64,000 nucleotides of DNA from Bettongia penicillata ogilbyi (GCA_023548195.1 JAJHZJ010000416.1:496001-560000); one strand, 5' to 3'. Positions 45,365 through 58,153 are shown, counted from the first letter of the stretch. The notes: a model not told the origin generated them from the letters alone. Translations and numbers: made by a program.

Positions 45365-45535
45365 CCAATAATCCTGATCTGTATCTTGTCACTGGGTTCT
45401 GATGCTTCAGAGGGGAAAGGGAGGCCAGTGACCTTGCACAGTCCTGCCTCACTTAAATCCAATTCATCGGCATGTCATGGCATCACCTCCCTGATGTCTT
45501 AGTACTCCTTGAGGATAAAGGACAAACAAGAACAG
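45365..45535 (+). mobile_element. SINE-like repeat, 'ACCCAGATGG' family (sense)
   Basis: It contains atcctgatctgtatcttgtc, ccagtgaccttgcacagtcc, tcacttaaatccaattcatc and aaaggacaaacaagaaca. The 5' end is truncated relative to 42270. Confidence 0.7.
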
Positions 45536-45544
45536 CTGAACATC

Positions 45545-46500
45545 TTTACTTTATGTACGTTATGTTCTCCATCTCCTTCTTCATCGAAGACAATATGATT
45601 CTGTCTGTGGTCTAACCAGGACAAAGCATAGCAGGCCCTGTGAATGCAAAGCATATTACCCCTCTTATTCCAGAACCTATATTTCTATCAGTTCAGCCTT
45701 TGCGGGACAGGGAGGAGCTAATACTACAAAAGGAGCTGGATTCAAAGTTTGCAACCCATGCGCACTCCTTCAAACAAGTCATTTAACCTCTAGCGTTTCT
45801 GAAACTGTAAAATTAGAGTTATCATCAAAATGCTCTCTCTAAGACTGCTTCCAGATCTATATCCTATGCTCTTCATCATAATGTTGACTCTTACTTAAGT
45901 TTTCCCTAAAAAACTTCAGTTTTTTCAGTTTTAATTACTCTTAGGCCATGTCCCACATATTATGCTTGTATCACTAATATTTTTAATAAAAACCAAGTGC
46001 AAGACTTTTCACATTTATCCCTAACAACATGCCACCTTTTTGGATGTGACCCATCATTCCTTCTTGCCAATATAATTTTGAATTCTCATACTGTCATCCA
46101 ATATAATATATTCTCCCAATAATACTCCCAACTTTGTGTTGTCCACAACACAATAAGCATGATATGTAAACCTTCATTCCTATTGCTCACTGGGGGGGGG
46201 GTGGGGGGAGGAAGGCTGAAAAGTCAGGGACGGAACTCCACATCCTCTACTGTGGAAGAACTGATTCATTAACATTCTTTGTGTTTGGTGATTAGGCCCG
46301 CTCCAAATCCACCTACATATACTTCTGTCTAACTCATGAAAATATCATGAATGATTGGGTCAGATGCCTCATAAATTCAGGTATACTATGGCTTCAGCAT
46401 TCCCCTGACCTATACCTCTACAATAACCCTGTCAAATAAAAAAATAAAGGTAGCCTAGTACCATTCACACAGTATTCTCAACAAAAGGAAAATATTTTTA
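45545..46500 (-). mobile_element. L3/CR1 LINE (antisense), split by a MIR
   Basis: It contains gtggtctaaccaggacaaag, ataaaaaccaagtgcaagac, ttttcacatttatccctaac, actttgtgttgtccacaaca, gacggaactccacatcctct, cgctccaaatccacctaca and cagcattcccctgacctata. A MIR interrupts it at 45712-45878. A G-run lies at 46192-46209. Confidence 0.75.
45712..45878 (+). mobile_element. MIR nested in L3/CR1
   Basis: It contains gagctggattcaaagtttgc, tcaaacaagtcatttaacct and ctctctctaagactgcttcc. Confidence 0.65.
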
Positions 46501-46554
46501 ACTATGGCAGCTGCATATTCTGTGGCCTCCTGACAAAATTCCAGATTTGACTAA

Positions 46555-46665
46555 TTTTAGTCAAAAGGTCAGTCAACTAGAATTTATGAATTGCCTACTA
46601 TGTGCCAAGTGCTATGTTAAGCACTAGAGTGAATAACAGTCTCACATAAAAAGCCAGGGAGAAGA
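46555..46665 (-). mobile_element. L2 fragment (antisense)
   Basis: It contains ctagaatttatgaattgcct, actatgtgccaagtgctatg. Confidence 0.65.
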
Positions 46666-46669
46666 CACC

Positions 46670-46925
46670 ATTCACAAACTCTCCATAGCCTGAAGGACTA
46701 CAGACCAGGCTTATTTAAGTCTGGTTTTCAACCTTATTTCCCACTACTACCCCTAAAATTACATCCTCAATGCAATCCCCTTTGTCAAGACTGGCTGACC
46801 TCACTCTTCTCCAAAGCATAGGACAGTACACTCATTCATCCCTCCGGAACTTGGCTCATTTTGCTGCCCCTGTAAGAGAGATATTCTTTATTATTCCTTC
46901 TTCTTGGGCAAGAGCCATCCAATCT
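46670..46925 (+). mobile_element. L2 fragment (sense)
   Basis: It contains aactctccatagcctgaagg, aaattacatcctcaatgcaa and ggaacttggctcattttgct. Diverged. Confidence 0.45.
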
Positions 46926-46932
46926 CTCCTGA

Positions 46933-47010
46933 GCTAGATATCCTCACCTGTAAAATGAGGTTGCATCAGATGTGACCTCTAATGTCCCTTCCAGCTCTAA
47001 ATCTGCCTCC
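46933..47010 (+). mobile_element. MIR 3' part
   Basis: It contains ctcacctgtaaaatgaggtt, atgtcccttccagctctaaa. Confidence 0.7.
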
Positions 47011-47267
47011 AAGTCCTAGCATTACTGATCAATTTAGCATCTACCTTTTGTTTTATGAGTTGTGTTTCCTTTCATACTGTATGAATGTAAATAAGGTCCT
47101 TAGGGGAGGTCCCGTGTCATATTTGTTTATCTCACCAGAGATATTTTATACAGACTAGCTGAAGAATTGACCCATAAAAGAAGTGAGAAGATGATACAAC
47201 CAGACCTAAGCAGCTTACATAAGAAAATCTGGGTCTTAACTTTTACCCTTGGGTACTCAAAGAATCA

Positions 47268-47512
47268 GGGACAGGTAAGTCATACAGTGGATACAACACC
47301 AGGTCTAGAGTCAGGAAGACTCATCTATGTGAGTTCAAATCTGGCCTCAGACACTTATTACCTGTGTGACCCTGGGCAAATCACCTAACCCTCAGTTTCC
47401 TCATCTGTAAAATGAGCTGGAGAAGGACATGGCAAACCACTCCAGCATCTTTGTCAAGAAAACCCCAATGGGGTCACAAAGAGTCAGACAACTCTAAAGC
47501 AACTGAACAACT
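47268..47512 (+). mobile_element. RTE-tailed CORE-SINE (sense), near full length
   Basis: It contains gtcatacagtggatacaaca, gagttcaaatctggcctcag, gtgaccctgggcaaatcacc, gagctggagaaggacatggc, gaaaaccccaatggggtcac and actgaacaact. Confidence 0.9.
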
Positions 47513-47514
47513 CA

Positions 47515-48480
47515 AAGACTCTCCCAGCTAGAAAGTAACTCAAGTCATCTAGCCCAAACTGGCCTGACCAAGAACGTATCCCTGACTAGCAATCACCTTG
47601 CCTCTGCTTGAAGAACTCCAATAAACTGGGGATCCACAACCTCCTGACACTTTCTATCCCACTTTATGAGAGCCAGCTCTAATCATTAGGAAGATTTTTC
47701 TTCAAGTCTAACAGCTATGTATTCAAATGAATAAAGCACTGGAATGTTGTCAGGAAGCCCAGAGTTCAAATCCAGCCTGACACTTACTAACTATATGACT
47801 CTAGGCAACTCACTTTAACTCAGTCACTTTCCTCATCTGTAAAACAGGGATAATAATAGCACCTATCTCCTGGGTTATCACGAAGACAAAATGAGATAAT
47901 ATTTGTAAAGTGTTTTGCAAGCCTTAAAGACTTATAAAGGCTAGCTCTTATTACTGTTATTAGTATTACTATTGATGATGATGACGATGATGATGAAGAT
48001 GATAATTCTATCCCTCTGACGTTTCTACCCATCATTTCTAGTCCTTATCTTCCGCGGCACCAAGCCAAACAACTGTAACCCTTGTCCACAGGCCAGCACT
48101 TGGAAAACTTGGAAGACCATGATAATGCATCTCCACCCCATCTCCAGTCTTCTCTTTTCCAGGCCTTTCTTCATTTGACACATTCTTCAGTCCTTTCCCT
48201 ATTCTGAAAACCTTCTTCAGAAGTCACACCAATTTGTTAATGTCATTCCCAAAATGTGATGTCATCACAGATAATAGCATTCAAATGTGGCCTAAACAGA
48301 GTAGAACACAGACAGTCGCTGACCCCTCTGTTCTGGATGCTTCATCTCCATTCATGCAGCCAAGGACGACATGACTTTGTTCAGCTGCTAGGTCACAAGG
48401 TTGACTCATACTGAACTCACATTCCATATCAATGACCAACACTCAGCAATGAGGTGCTTCTCCCCAGACTGTGGAAAGGA
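47515..48480 (-). mobile_element. L3/CR1 LINE (antisense), split by a SINE
   Basis: Left part 47515-47705: cttgcctctgcttgaagaac, ccagctctaatcattaggaag. Right part 48005-48480: tgtccacaggccagcacttgg, gaccatgataatgcatctcc, ttcccaaaatgtgatgtcat, ggttgactcatactgaactc. The blocks are consecutive in CR1/L3. Confidence 0.75.
47706..48004 (+). mobile_element. CORE-SINE (sense) with a (GAT)n-rich tail, nested in L3/CR1
   Basis: It contains ccagagttcaaatccagcct, ctttcctcatctgtaaaaca, ctcctgggttatcacgaaga and gataatatttgtaaagtgtt, ending in GAT/GAC triplets (47965-48003). Confidence 0.8.
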
Positions 48481-48483
48481 AGG

Positions 48484-48665
48484 CAGCTAATATTAACAGT
48501 ATTAACAGTAACAACAGTAAGGCATACCTAAATAGCATTTTCCTTACCACAACCCAGTGGGATTGGTACTAGCGTTAAGATCATTTACCTCCGAAAATTA
48601 AGGTTGAGTGCTATGGGTCACACTTCTAAGTAGGTACAAGGGCTGTGACTTGAATCTAACCTTCC
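48484..48665 (-). mobile_element. CORE-SINE (antisense), diverged
   Basis: It contains tccttaccacaacccagtgg, tgctatgggtcacacttcta and gtgacttgaatctaacc. Confidence 0.55.
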
Positions 48666-48677
48666 CCTGGCATGTAT

Positions 48678-48707
48678 GCACACACACACACACACACACA
48701 CACACAC
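48678..48707. repeat. (CA)n microsatellite
   Basis: About 15 CA units. Confidence 0.95.
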
Positions 48708-48789
48708 CAAGAATTTGCATCACCCCTTTTGTTTAAAAAAATGCTTTGTTAATGTTTTCTGTTTATTTTTTTTTAACACAGCAATAGAC

Positions 48790-48970
48790 TAATCAACACA
48801 ATTATTGCTTCTATGTGTCAGGCACTGTGCTAAACACTGGAGATACAAAAACTAAAAAATTTTAAAAAGAGAACAGTCCCTGCCCTGGGTGAACTTACAT
48901 TCTAATGTAATAAATTAGTATAGACAAGATAAATACAGAGTAGATAGAAGTTAAGCTTCAAGTCTTCTTC
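48790..48970 (-). mobile_element. L2 3' part (antisense)
   Basis: It contains aggcactgtgctaaacactg, gtccctgccctgggtgaact, tacattctaatgtaataaat. Confidence 0.75.
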
Positions 48971-48994
48971 CTGTTCAAAAATGTTTAAATTTAC

Positions 48995-49160
48995 TCTCAC
49001 ATTTTGAGCCTTCTCACAGTCTTTTTAGGTAGGCAGGACAGGTAGGAACATTCCTGTTTTACAGATGAAGAAATGATAGACATGGTGAAGGAATTTGCTT
49101 AAGGTCACATAGCTGATCAGTGACAATGCCATGATGTCAACACAAAACCTGTTTATCTGG
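48995..49160 (-). mobile_element. CORE-SINE (antisense)
   Basis: It contains attcctgttttacagatgaa, tgcttaaggtcacatagctg. Confidence 0.65.
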
Positions 49161-52050
49161 GATTCTCCCAGGAAGAATCAATCCATTGCACATCTACACG
49201 CTGGAATCAAAAACATTAGCTTCTCTCCAGATGCATCCTATTCCCTAGCATCAACAGATTAGATTAATAGGGATCAAAGCATGATTACTTTTCTTTCTCC
49301 AAATAGTGATGCAGGAAACTTTTCCCCATCAATCTCCCAAATAAGCAGCCACATGCAGCCAATTATGTCTTGTGTAACTGTTCCCTGAGTTTTACAGGGA
49401 TGGTTAGACATTATGAACCTGGACATCTTAGAAGAAAGTTGACCTCTTCCCCAACCCTTGGATGGTGGCGTTTTGGCATTCATTACCAACGCTACTGAAG
49501 AATTCATTTTGCACCATGGATCTTGGGTTTCAATTATTCTTAACAGTGAATTACTTCCTCAGTAGAGCCCCATACTGAGTTAGTCTGGAGGCAGAGCCTC
49601 CACCCTTCTGGGGCTCTGATTGGGTTTAGGTATTGTATATGCATGACAATTTTAAGCATTTCTTACTTTGGGCCCTCCTTGTCCCTGAAGTCTGCAAGCT
49701 CAAGTGTCCTCTAGAAACTCAGAGAATAAGATAAGCAGGTTGATAAAGACTTCCCATTGAAATGTCAGTCAGTCCTTAGAAGAAGATAGGGCCCAGGACC
49801 TTCACTACAGAGTCTGGAATCATGGGAACCATACTGTAACCCTAGACCAAAATAGATGTGAACCAACCACATTATCCCTCTGAGACACAGGACTGGCCTA
49901 GCTAAACAGACAGATTCTCATCACCAAAAGGGAGGCTGTTATGTAGTTTCTTTCCTTCTTTTTTTTTTTGGGGGGGGGGGGGCGTGACATGGCAACCCAT
50001 GGCACAGAAAAAAGTTACACCATAGTCCACAGACCTCACAACTTCTTTACATATCTGTGTGGTGATAGCAGGGAGAAAAGTGATATTAAAAATTATGCAC
50101 GCCTTAGAACAATAACCAACACTCACTTAAATCTAAGTCCTCTCTGTACAATTTCTGTCCAATGATAAAGGCATTGTTGACATTCTCACTAAAAATGAAA
50201 CCCAAAATTATAAAGAAACTGCCTAAAGTGAAGCCAAATGTGAAATAACAAATAAAAATGTTCTTGTAGGATATGCAAATAAAGGAGTTGCATTCAAGGC
50301 AAAAAAAGAAAAATCAAACCCCACCCCATGTGACAGTTGATCACCTTATCTAGAAATGTCCAAAATGAATACAATAAGCAAGCTGAAGACTACTGAAGGT
50401 CATTGCAGTTTATGAGGATATTCTTTCTAAAGGATTAAAAAAATCAAGAAATCTTAAAAAAATCTTTAGAAGATCTTCCAAACTAAGTCAATAAATTTCT
50501 GATATTTGGTGACTTGTGAAATGTGGACACAGGAAACAAAAGTATGTTGGAACTAAATACTAGACATGGTAAGCACTTAATGACGTTAACTTTTTAATTT
50601 GATTTTCAGATGAAAATGTATTTTCATTTGATTAAATTTTCATAATAAAAATTAAACTTTCATTAAAAAGTGAAACTGACTAGATACGTACACGTATATG
50701 TAGACAAGCTGGAAACCAGTCATTAATGCAGCAGAATAAGTTATATACAAAGTGACCAAATGATTAGAGAAAATTCAAAACTAGAAAGATAACAAGACAT
50801 TGAATGCGATCACAGCAACTCCAAGCCAACCTGATTAAATACAAACTAAACTTTTAAAAATCGGAAATAGTCAAAAATAAAGACACTGATCACAAATCAA
50901 GAGGTGGAACTTGGAAAACCCATCTACTTCAACTCCTTTATCTCTGCTATCATGCCATCTTTTAGAGAAGTTAACTATTGCAAAAAACAATAAAAAACAG
51001 TTACCATGACAAAAAGGTTAAAATAACCCAGAAACTTCCTCAGCCAGCACACATATACAATATCCTTTCCAAGTGAATTGAGATGGTAGACAAGAGTAAC
51101 GTTAGTTTAGAGTCCAAGGGTACAAGTAGCATTTTCCTCACAAAACAGAAAAAAAAAATCATGGAGAAGAAACCAAGTCACAAAGAGTGCAGCATAAAAT
51201 CTAGGTAAGGATAGTACTTCTGGATGAAACTACAAGGGCAACAATGAGCCAATGAGAAACAGGACAGATTGTTCACTGTTCTCAGATTGATGAGTTTTCA
51301 GAGGCATTTAATAGGAAGAAATTAGTAAGAAACAGCTACATGGATAATACCATGTGAAGACAGAAAAATCCATTTTGAAGGGTTATAATTTTAAAGGGGC
51401 CAAAGAATTTGTGGACAATGTTTTCAACAGGGGGAGATTCTCAGAGAAAAATCAGTGACCAAGAAGATACTTTGTTGTGTATGCCTACTTTCTCATCTCT
51501 CAAAAATCTTTGAGACTAGGTTAGATGTACAGATAAAAAAAAAATCCCAAAGGGAATGGAAAAATACATGACAAACTTAAGTGGGTTGCAACATGCTAAT
51601 TACTAAATATGATTTGCACCCAAATAGAATAAAAGATATCAGTATAGATGTATATGAACTTGCGAAGTAGCTAAGGAAGTTGTGTATCCAAAACAATACA
51701 CCTTTTCATTCAATTCAGTTCTATTGTTACAGTACTATCACCAAGTTGTTTTTTTTTTTTAATTTTCATACAGTAAGTTGATGGATGGATCTTCTACTGA
51801 GGATTCATGGAAACTCACAAAATTTTCATGGGATGAGAAAGTGAAACGTGTTGGTGGTGAAACATGGGTTGGTAGTGTATCCAGATAAAATCCCAGACCT
51901 AAGTACCCACGCAGAGAGAGCTGTAACTCACCTGATCAGAACTAGATAATGACAGAAAACCATTAGGGACCATTAGGATTTAGCGTTTGATTTCTTTTTC
52001 AAGGATTGTTCTTGAAAGAAAGATGAATTCACTTAGAATTAAAATTCTGA
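49161..52050. other. 2.9 kb with no repeat or gene recognised
   Basis: The longest unassigned stretch in the window. It is A-rich on the plus strand from about 50160 to 51700, has a T/G homopolymer junction at 49958-49981, and holds only short open frames. It could be an old, unrecognised element or plain intron. Confidence 0.45.
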
Positions 52051-52354
52051 TCCAGGGCTATTTAGAGAGACAATGTGGTCTAACAGGCACAGGGTTATTG
52101 CAGGAATCTGGTACCCAGAAGGATCCATCCACCAACAAACATTTATTACCAACCTATTATATAGCAAAAAAGATAGAAAGACTGCCTTGGAATAAGTAAG
52201 ACCTTGTGCCCCCCACCCATAATATACACCCACTCTCTTTGTTAAGTCAATCAATCTCTTAATGCCACAGGCAACTATCTAGGTGCATAACAGGGGTCTC
52301 TCTGAACTGGTAAAGAGAGTTTCCTCCCTCAGAGTTCTATACTAATGAAATTAG

Positions 52355-52560
52355 AGGTTGTTGTTGTGTTTGCCCTTCATCCTTAGAGGACCATGACATC
52401 AAGATGATATGACTAGCAGTTCACTTGGATTTGAGTGAAGGAGGGCTGTGCAAGGTCACCAGCCTCACTTTCTCTTCCAGAGTCATCTGGGTCCAGTGGC
52501 CTGATATTCATCAGGATGACTGGAGATGGCCCAGGATGCAATGTGGTACCTTGACCACTT
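52355..52560 (-). mobile_element. SINE-like repeat, 'ACCCAGATGG' family (antisense)
   Basis: The plus strand shows ttgttgttgtgtttgccctt, acttggatttgagtgaagga, tgcaaggtcaccagcctcac, tctgggtccagtggcctgat and gatggcccaggatgcaatg. Confidence 0.7.
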
Positions 52561-52599
52561 AGGCTTACCACTAATGAGATAGAGGTCAATATTATCCCT

Positions 52600-52840
52600 G
52601 ATCCTATCCCATGTACCAGGCAGCCTATTATGGATTAGGTGCTGGGGATAGAAAGAAAAAAAATGAAAATCTTTACCCTCAGAGAGCTTATATTCTATCA
52701 GAAAGGGCAACATGTATACAAATAACGATATACAAAATAAATGCAGGGTGAATTGAGGGAGATACTAGCAGATGGAAGTTGAGGAGAAATTGGGCAAGGC
52801 TTCATGTAAGAGGTGGTTTGAAGGAAACAAAAGATTCTAA
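52600..52840 (-). mobile_element. L2 3' part (antisense)
   Basis: It contains taggtgctggggatagaaag, ctcagagagcttatattcta, gggcaaggcttcatgtaaga. Confidence 0.7.
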
Positions 52841-52841
52841 C

Positions 52842-53012
52842 AGGGCCCTGGGACTCAGAGCTGAGAGGAACCTTGGAAAGTATCTTCGTCTAGCCCCACA
52901 TTTTACAGATGAAGAAAATGAAACTCAAAGAAGGGAAGTAAGCTGTCTACACCTCTACAAAAAATAAAATAGCAGCACTGAGATCTGAACCTGTGACCCT
53001 TCACAGTTTCCT
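52842..53012 (-). mobile_element. MIR (antisense)
   Basis: It contains gctgagaggaaccttggaaa, cacattttacagatgaagaa. Confidence 0.7.
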
Positions 53013-53599
53013 CCATCTAGAACATGAGGAAACAGTCTATCTTTAAGATCTGCTTTTACATTCCTCGAAAGAGAGGGGTCAACTGAAGGAGAGTTCAGGG
53101 TTATTATTACTTGTGACTCTAAATTCTTTCTTGGACTTAAAACTTGCTAGGTGTTTGCTTCCATCTTCCTTGCTCTGTTTCTAGAAAACCAAGTCAGACC
53201 TTTCTCCACCATCACAGCTTTGCCCACTGCCCTGGGGCAAAAAGACTTGCCTGAGTTCCTTCAGTGAAAATAACACAAGTAAGAGTGAGGCCCACCCCAA
53301 GCTTAGAGGTAGAGACTGTTCGAATGGGAAGTCAAGTAACTTTTCTGACATCCTTCTTGTACCAAGAGGCCTCCCAAGTGATTGCTACCCTGTGAAACCT
53401 AAGAGGGCAAAGGCTATCTGAAGAACAGAAGCACAAAGGTATGAGGTCTTTCCTATTTGCATCAACCCCTTCTCTGAAGCTGGGCTCCTGTCATAGCTTC
53501 AGGTTCAGAGACCACTTTGAACTTTTTCTACAGGCCAAAAACAGAAGCCCACATGAGAAAGTCCATAGTATTTACATGGTGAACTACAGATCTAAGCCT
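53013..53599. other. No feature recognised
   Basis: Unassigned. The open frame at 53441-53719 runs into an L2 tail and resembles no protein. Confidence 0.4.
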
Positions 53600-53730
53600 G
53601 AGTTTTCCCCACCATGCTGCTTCCTGATGTGGTCCCCTACTATAGAATGTAAGCTCTCACTGTATCTGTATCCCAGGGCCTGGCATACACACAGTAGGAG
53701 TTTAATAAATGCTTGCTGACTGAATAACTG
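53600..53730 (+). mobile_element. L2 3' tail
   Basis: It contains gaatgtaagctctcactgta, cccagggcctggcatacaca and ttaataaatgcttgctgact. Confidence 0.75.
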
Positions 53731-54050
53731 GTATATAGCCTAGGCTTTTCATGGTCCTTCGGAAACCCTGGCTGGAAGATGTGAACAAATAAGCACCTAG
53801 ATTTGATGTGGAGAAAAAGAGTTTAAAGCAGGCAGCAGTAGTACCCAAAAAGCTCTAAGTTGGTTGGTCAAGGCCTGAAAGGGCATGGTAAGACTTCTAC
53901 ACAGCAAGGCCGCACAGCTCTTTCCCTAACCCCTAGTGGGCAATCTGGGGAAATGACTGTTCAACCTTAACATTTCCCCAAACAGATCATGCATAAACAT
54001 TCCTGCTTCCTGATCTTTACTCACACTACTGTGCCCTTACCATCTGACTC
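53731..54050. other. No feature recognised
   Basis: Unassigned. Confidence 0.4.
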
Positions 54051-54054
54051 CTAC

Positions 54055-54125
54055 CCAATCAATTAACAAAGCATTTAACTGAGGTGCAGTGCTAGATGCT
54101 GGGGATACAAAAATCAAGGGGAATC
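54055..54125 (-). mobile_element. L2 fragment (antisense)
   Basis: It contains gcagtgctagatgctgggga and tacaaaaatcaagg. Confidence 0.55.
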
Positions 54126-54189
54126 TTAGCCTTTAAAGTCTCAGTCACGAACTGCTTCTTCAGTGAAGTCTTCAACAGAGCCAGAGACT

Positions 54190-54300
54190 TTCTTGGCATA
54201 AGGTAAAAAGAGCACCAGACTTGGAGTCAGGAGATCCCAGTTCAAGCTCCAGTCCCAACAATGCCTAGTAGTAAGCTCTTGGGCTGGTCACTGAATAATA
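54190..54300 (+). mobile_element. MIR (sense)
   Basis: It contains aaaagagcaccagacttgga and gtcaggagatcccagttcaa. Confidence 0.65.
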
Positions 54301-54301
54301 A

Positions 54302-54490
54302 AATCACATTCACACAGTGTGTTATGGTTCACTAAAAACTTTCTTCTCAAAAACTCTGTAAGATATTTAAGGTTGGTACTACTGTCCCCAATGAAAAGGA
54401 GGAAACCAAGGCCTCAAAGCCAGGATTCTAACCCAGGTCTTCTGAATCTAAGGTTGGCATTGCATCCATAAGAATTTGCAAAGCCTCAGC
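54302..54490 (-). mobile_element. CORE-SINE (antisense)
   Basis: It contains gttatggttcactaaaaact and taacccaggtcttctgaatc. Diverged. Confidence 0.55.
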
Positions 54491-54559
54491 GTCCCCTCTG
54501 CATAGCAAGAATAGTCACATTTCTGCCACCTACCTCACAATGTTACCGAAAGGACTTAA

Positions 54560-54920
54560 ATTTTTAAATGAAAGTTATTCTTCCTCAGTTTCTTCATCTG
54601 CAAATGAGAAGGCTGAAATAAATGACCAGGAAAGTCTCTTCATTTTTGCAATTCTATGTCTCTCTACCTCTTCTAAGCTCCTAGGGCACCTGTCCAGTCC
54701 ACTCATTTTGTATTTATTATATGTATGTATGTTTATACATATATACACATATATGTATATATAAATATATGTGGTCTTGTTTTGTTAGTCTTCTTCTATG
54801 TCCTTTCCCATGACTATAAACTCCCTGAAGGCAGAGTCCTTAACTGCATGTCTGCATTTGCCCACAATACCTTGCACAGAGCTCACTTAGTATAAGTTCT
54901 ATAAATGCCTTGTATATTGG
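54560..54920 (+). mobile_element. MIR end, (TA/TG)n tract and L2 3' tail
   Basis: 54560-54660: cctcagtttcttcatctgca, aataaatgaccaggaaagtc (MIR). 54714-54772: imperfect TA/TG/CA microsatellite. 54778-54920: gactataaactccctgaagg, aataccttgcacagagctca (L2 tail). Confidence 0.6.
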
Positions 54921-57060
54921 CTCCTCCCTACCCCACTCCCTGGAGCCTCTGACTCAGGCTCAAGGAGAGACTAGGAACAGATATGCCCAAAGTTTCAGAT
55001 CTAGCCTCTATAACCTTAAGTGAAAAGACTAAAACAAGGTCTTCCTGTAGCTGAGTCAGTTTCCCCTGGTGGTCCCATTTTCTTGGAATCCCCAATCAAC
55101 AATGGCTACCATGCCCTTCCATATGTCATGGCTATGATGACGTGACAAAGCATTTCTCATCAATGGCTTTCGGGGAAAAAAGAGCAATCCTAGCAGCAGT
55201 CTATGGAGCCAGGTAGAAAGACTCCAGATGCCTTCCCTCCCAGCTACCCTTCTGCTCTGAACAAAATCCCCTCCCAGGAAGACTGGGTGACTGTCCTTAG
55301 GTGAACAAAGTCCTCTCCAGGGATCTCAGACAGGAGAGACCACTGGGATCAGGATGAGCAAGAGGGAACAGATCCATTTCCCTTTATTTCCCGAAGAGGG
55401 AAAATAATGCTTCACTACTGTGGTCAAGGACTCTGGTACAGGGATGAAAGTGAAAGACTAGACACAGAGGTGGGGAGTCTCTCATCCTACCCCAAAGCTC
55501 TTAATGGAGAAAAAATTCTGAGACAGTGCCTCGATTACCAGAAAAGGTCTAGCTATAAAAAAGGTAGGGAACAGGAACAAATTTCAGAAAGAAAAAAAAA
55601 AGAGAATTTTTCCTTTTTTTTCCATATAGGAAGGAGGTAGAGAGGACGCCAGAGGCTTCAATCCCCCTGGCAAAGAACTGGGCCCTAGCTGAATCCAGTG
55701 ATTATACAAGCTCAGAGACAAACACAGCTCCTTCCTCCTCCCACCACCCAGTCAGCACCCTGCCTGTAAGCACTCACCATGACCGGCATTTCAGAGGCCT
55801 CAGGTCAGGACCCAACACTTGCTTAAAGCGTGGCTTTTCATAACAGACAGCCTTTTAAAGTGAATTCTCCCACTTTCTTCTCCCCAGTTTCCTTGGTTTC
55901 CCTTTCTCAGGGGTCCTGTCCTCAGAGTTTGAATCACCCCAAACTGCTTATTGCAGAAATACAGGCCTGCTCCCTCTGCCCATCCCCACTACAATCTGTA
56001 GCACTGCCTTCAGCAGGCTGGCTCCATCCAATTAGTTTGGAAAGCTTCATGCCAAGGAAATTTCTGCTTTTATTAAAAATAAAGACATGCTGAGCATGCA
56101 ATGGACTGTGAAAAATACAATGAGTCTGGCATAATTATGAAGGTCGAGAATAAGGTTACCAAAACAGACATACAAAGTTATCCCTAAAGTGGGGGCAGGC
56201 GGAGGAAGGCGGAAAGGAGTTAAGATATAAATATAAACATTACCTATATAATATATAACTTCTGTGATGCATACATAATATATACCACACAATACACTGA
56301 AGTAGCATTACAAATGCTATATATGATATGTGTATATGCTTTGGGGTGTATACTCTTTAAGGGAGTAGGAATGAAAGGGAGAGAGCCTCCCCTTTATAAG
56401 CATTTCAAGAAAAACAAACTCAAACAAAACAGAAGAAAGGCCTCCATATCTGAACTGAGAAACAGATTCATTGCAAATCATGTCTGCTACCTCTGCTCTA
56501 CTCTGAGGACCTGCTTCCAGCTGAGCTGGGGCGCAAAGCTGGCTCATTCCACCAAAAGCCTTGGCGCTAGGTTCTGTGCATCTGGGAAAACAGACTCCCC
56601 TTCCTCTGAAAAGCCTCTCTTCTTCCTGATATCTACTGATAGCAAAGGAAAGTCAGGAAGAGAAGTAGTCTCTCCTCATCCCTTCCTTCTCTTTCTCAAA
56701 TCTCCCCCATAACCATATTCCAAATCCTTGGTAAAGGAATTACAACAACCACCCCCATCTATTTTTTTATAGTACTTAGTACTTTTTCCAGGGCTTTCCC
56801 ATTCAGTAGTTCGTTTGATCCACAAGGCAGCACTAAAAGGTAGGGTGGAATATAGTTCCTTTTATATTTAAAATATATCCATATGTACGTATATAATACA
56901 GGTCTGTGAAAAATGGTACCTGTCGTTTTCCTATCTCAGTTTTAAATCACTCAAGGACAATGAATCTGGGGACTAGGAATTGGGGAGGGGACCAGGGAGG
57001 AGATTCAAAAGGCTTGAATCTGTTCACACATATTGAAAATCCGGAAAATTCAGGCATACG
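54921..57060. other. Repeat-poor intron next to the AAK1 start exon
   Basis: I recognise no transposon in 2.1 kb apart from simple AT tracts (56222-56345, 56865-56900). A polypurine patch lies at 55590-55620. Repeat-poor DNA beside a promoter can hold regulatory elements, but nothing here identifies one. Confidence 0.4.
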
Positions 57061-57085
57061 AAGAGAATTACTCCGCAAGCACTCA

Positions 57086-57519
<434 letters not shown>

Positions 57520-58153
57520 CTGTGATGGCAGAAAAGAGAAGATGAGTCAGTTACTAAATAATGATGATTCTTCTTATTATAATTGTAATAAATCGTTTGC
57601 CTTTCTCTAGGGGAAAACACACACATACACACCCCAGGAAGATGCTACCTGCCCTTACACAGTGAGGAAAAACACCGGGTCACCCTCCCTCCCACTCCCC
57701 CCCACCCCCCCATCAAGTGACAGCCACTGAAACCGCCTCCCCAGTCTCGGGAGCCAGGCATATCCTGAGTCGGTATTTTCCGCAGGCACAGAGGGAGGCA
57801 GGCAAGGCAAGGAGGGCAGTGTTGCCGGTCTCCCGGCAGCTAATACAACAGCAGCTGGCCGCCCCCTCCCCCAACCCGGGGCACATCGCCCCCTCCCCAG
57901 ACCCAGCCAGCGAGCATCCAGGCAGTTTTTTACCCACTTGGTACAGCTTGGGGCGGCTGGCTCCTGGCTACCAATTCAGCAACATTGTCACAGCCGCCGG
58001 ATCCCAGACTGCAACTCTGTTGCAAGGTAACCCGGGAGAGGCGAGGACTGCATGAGGCTTCAGCTGATCGCTGGAGAGACCATCGGAGACTGACCCCCCT
58101 CTCTACCCCTCCCCCCCGCCGCCCCACACACCCTCTTCGGCTCCATCCATCCA

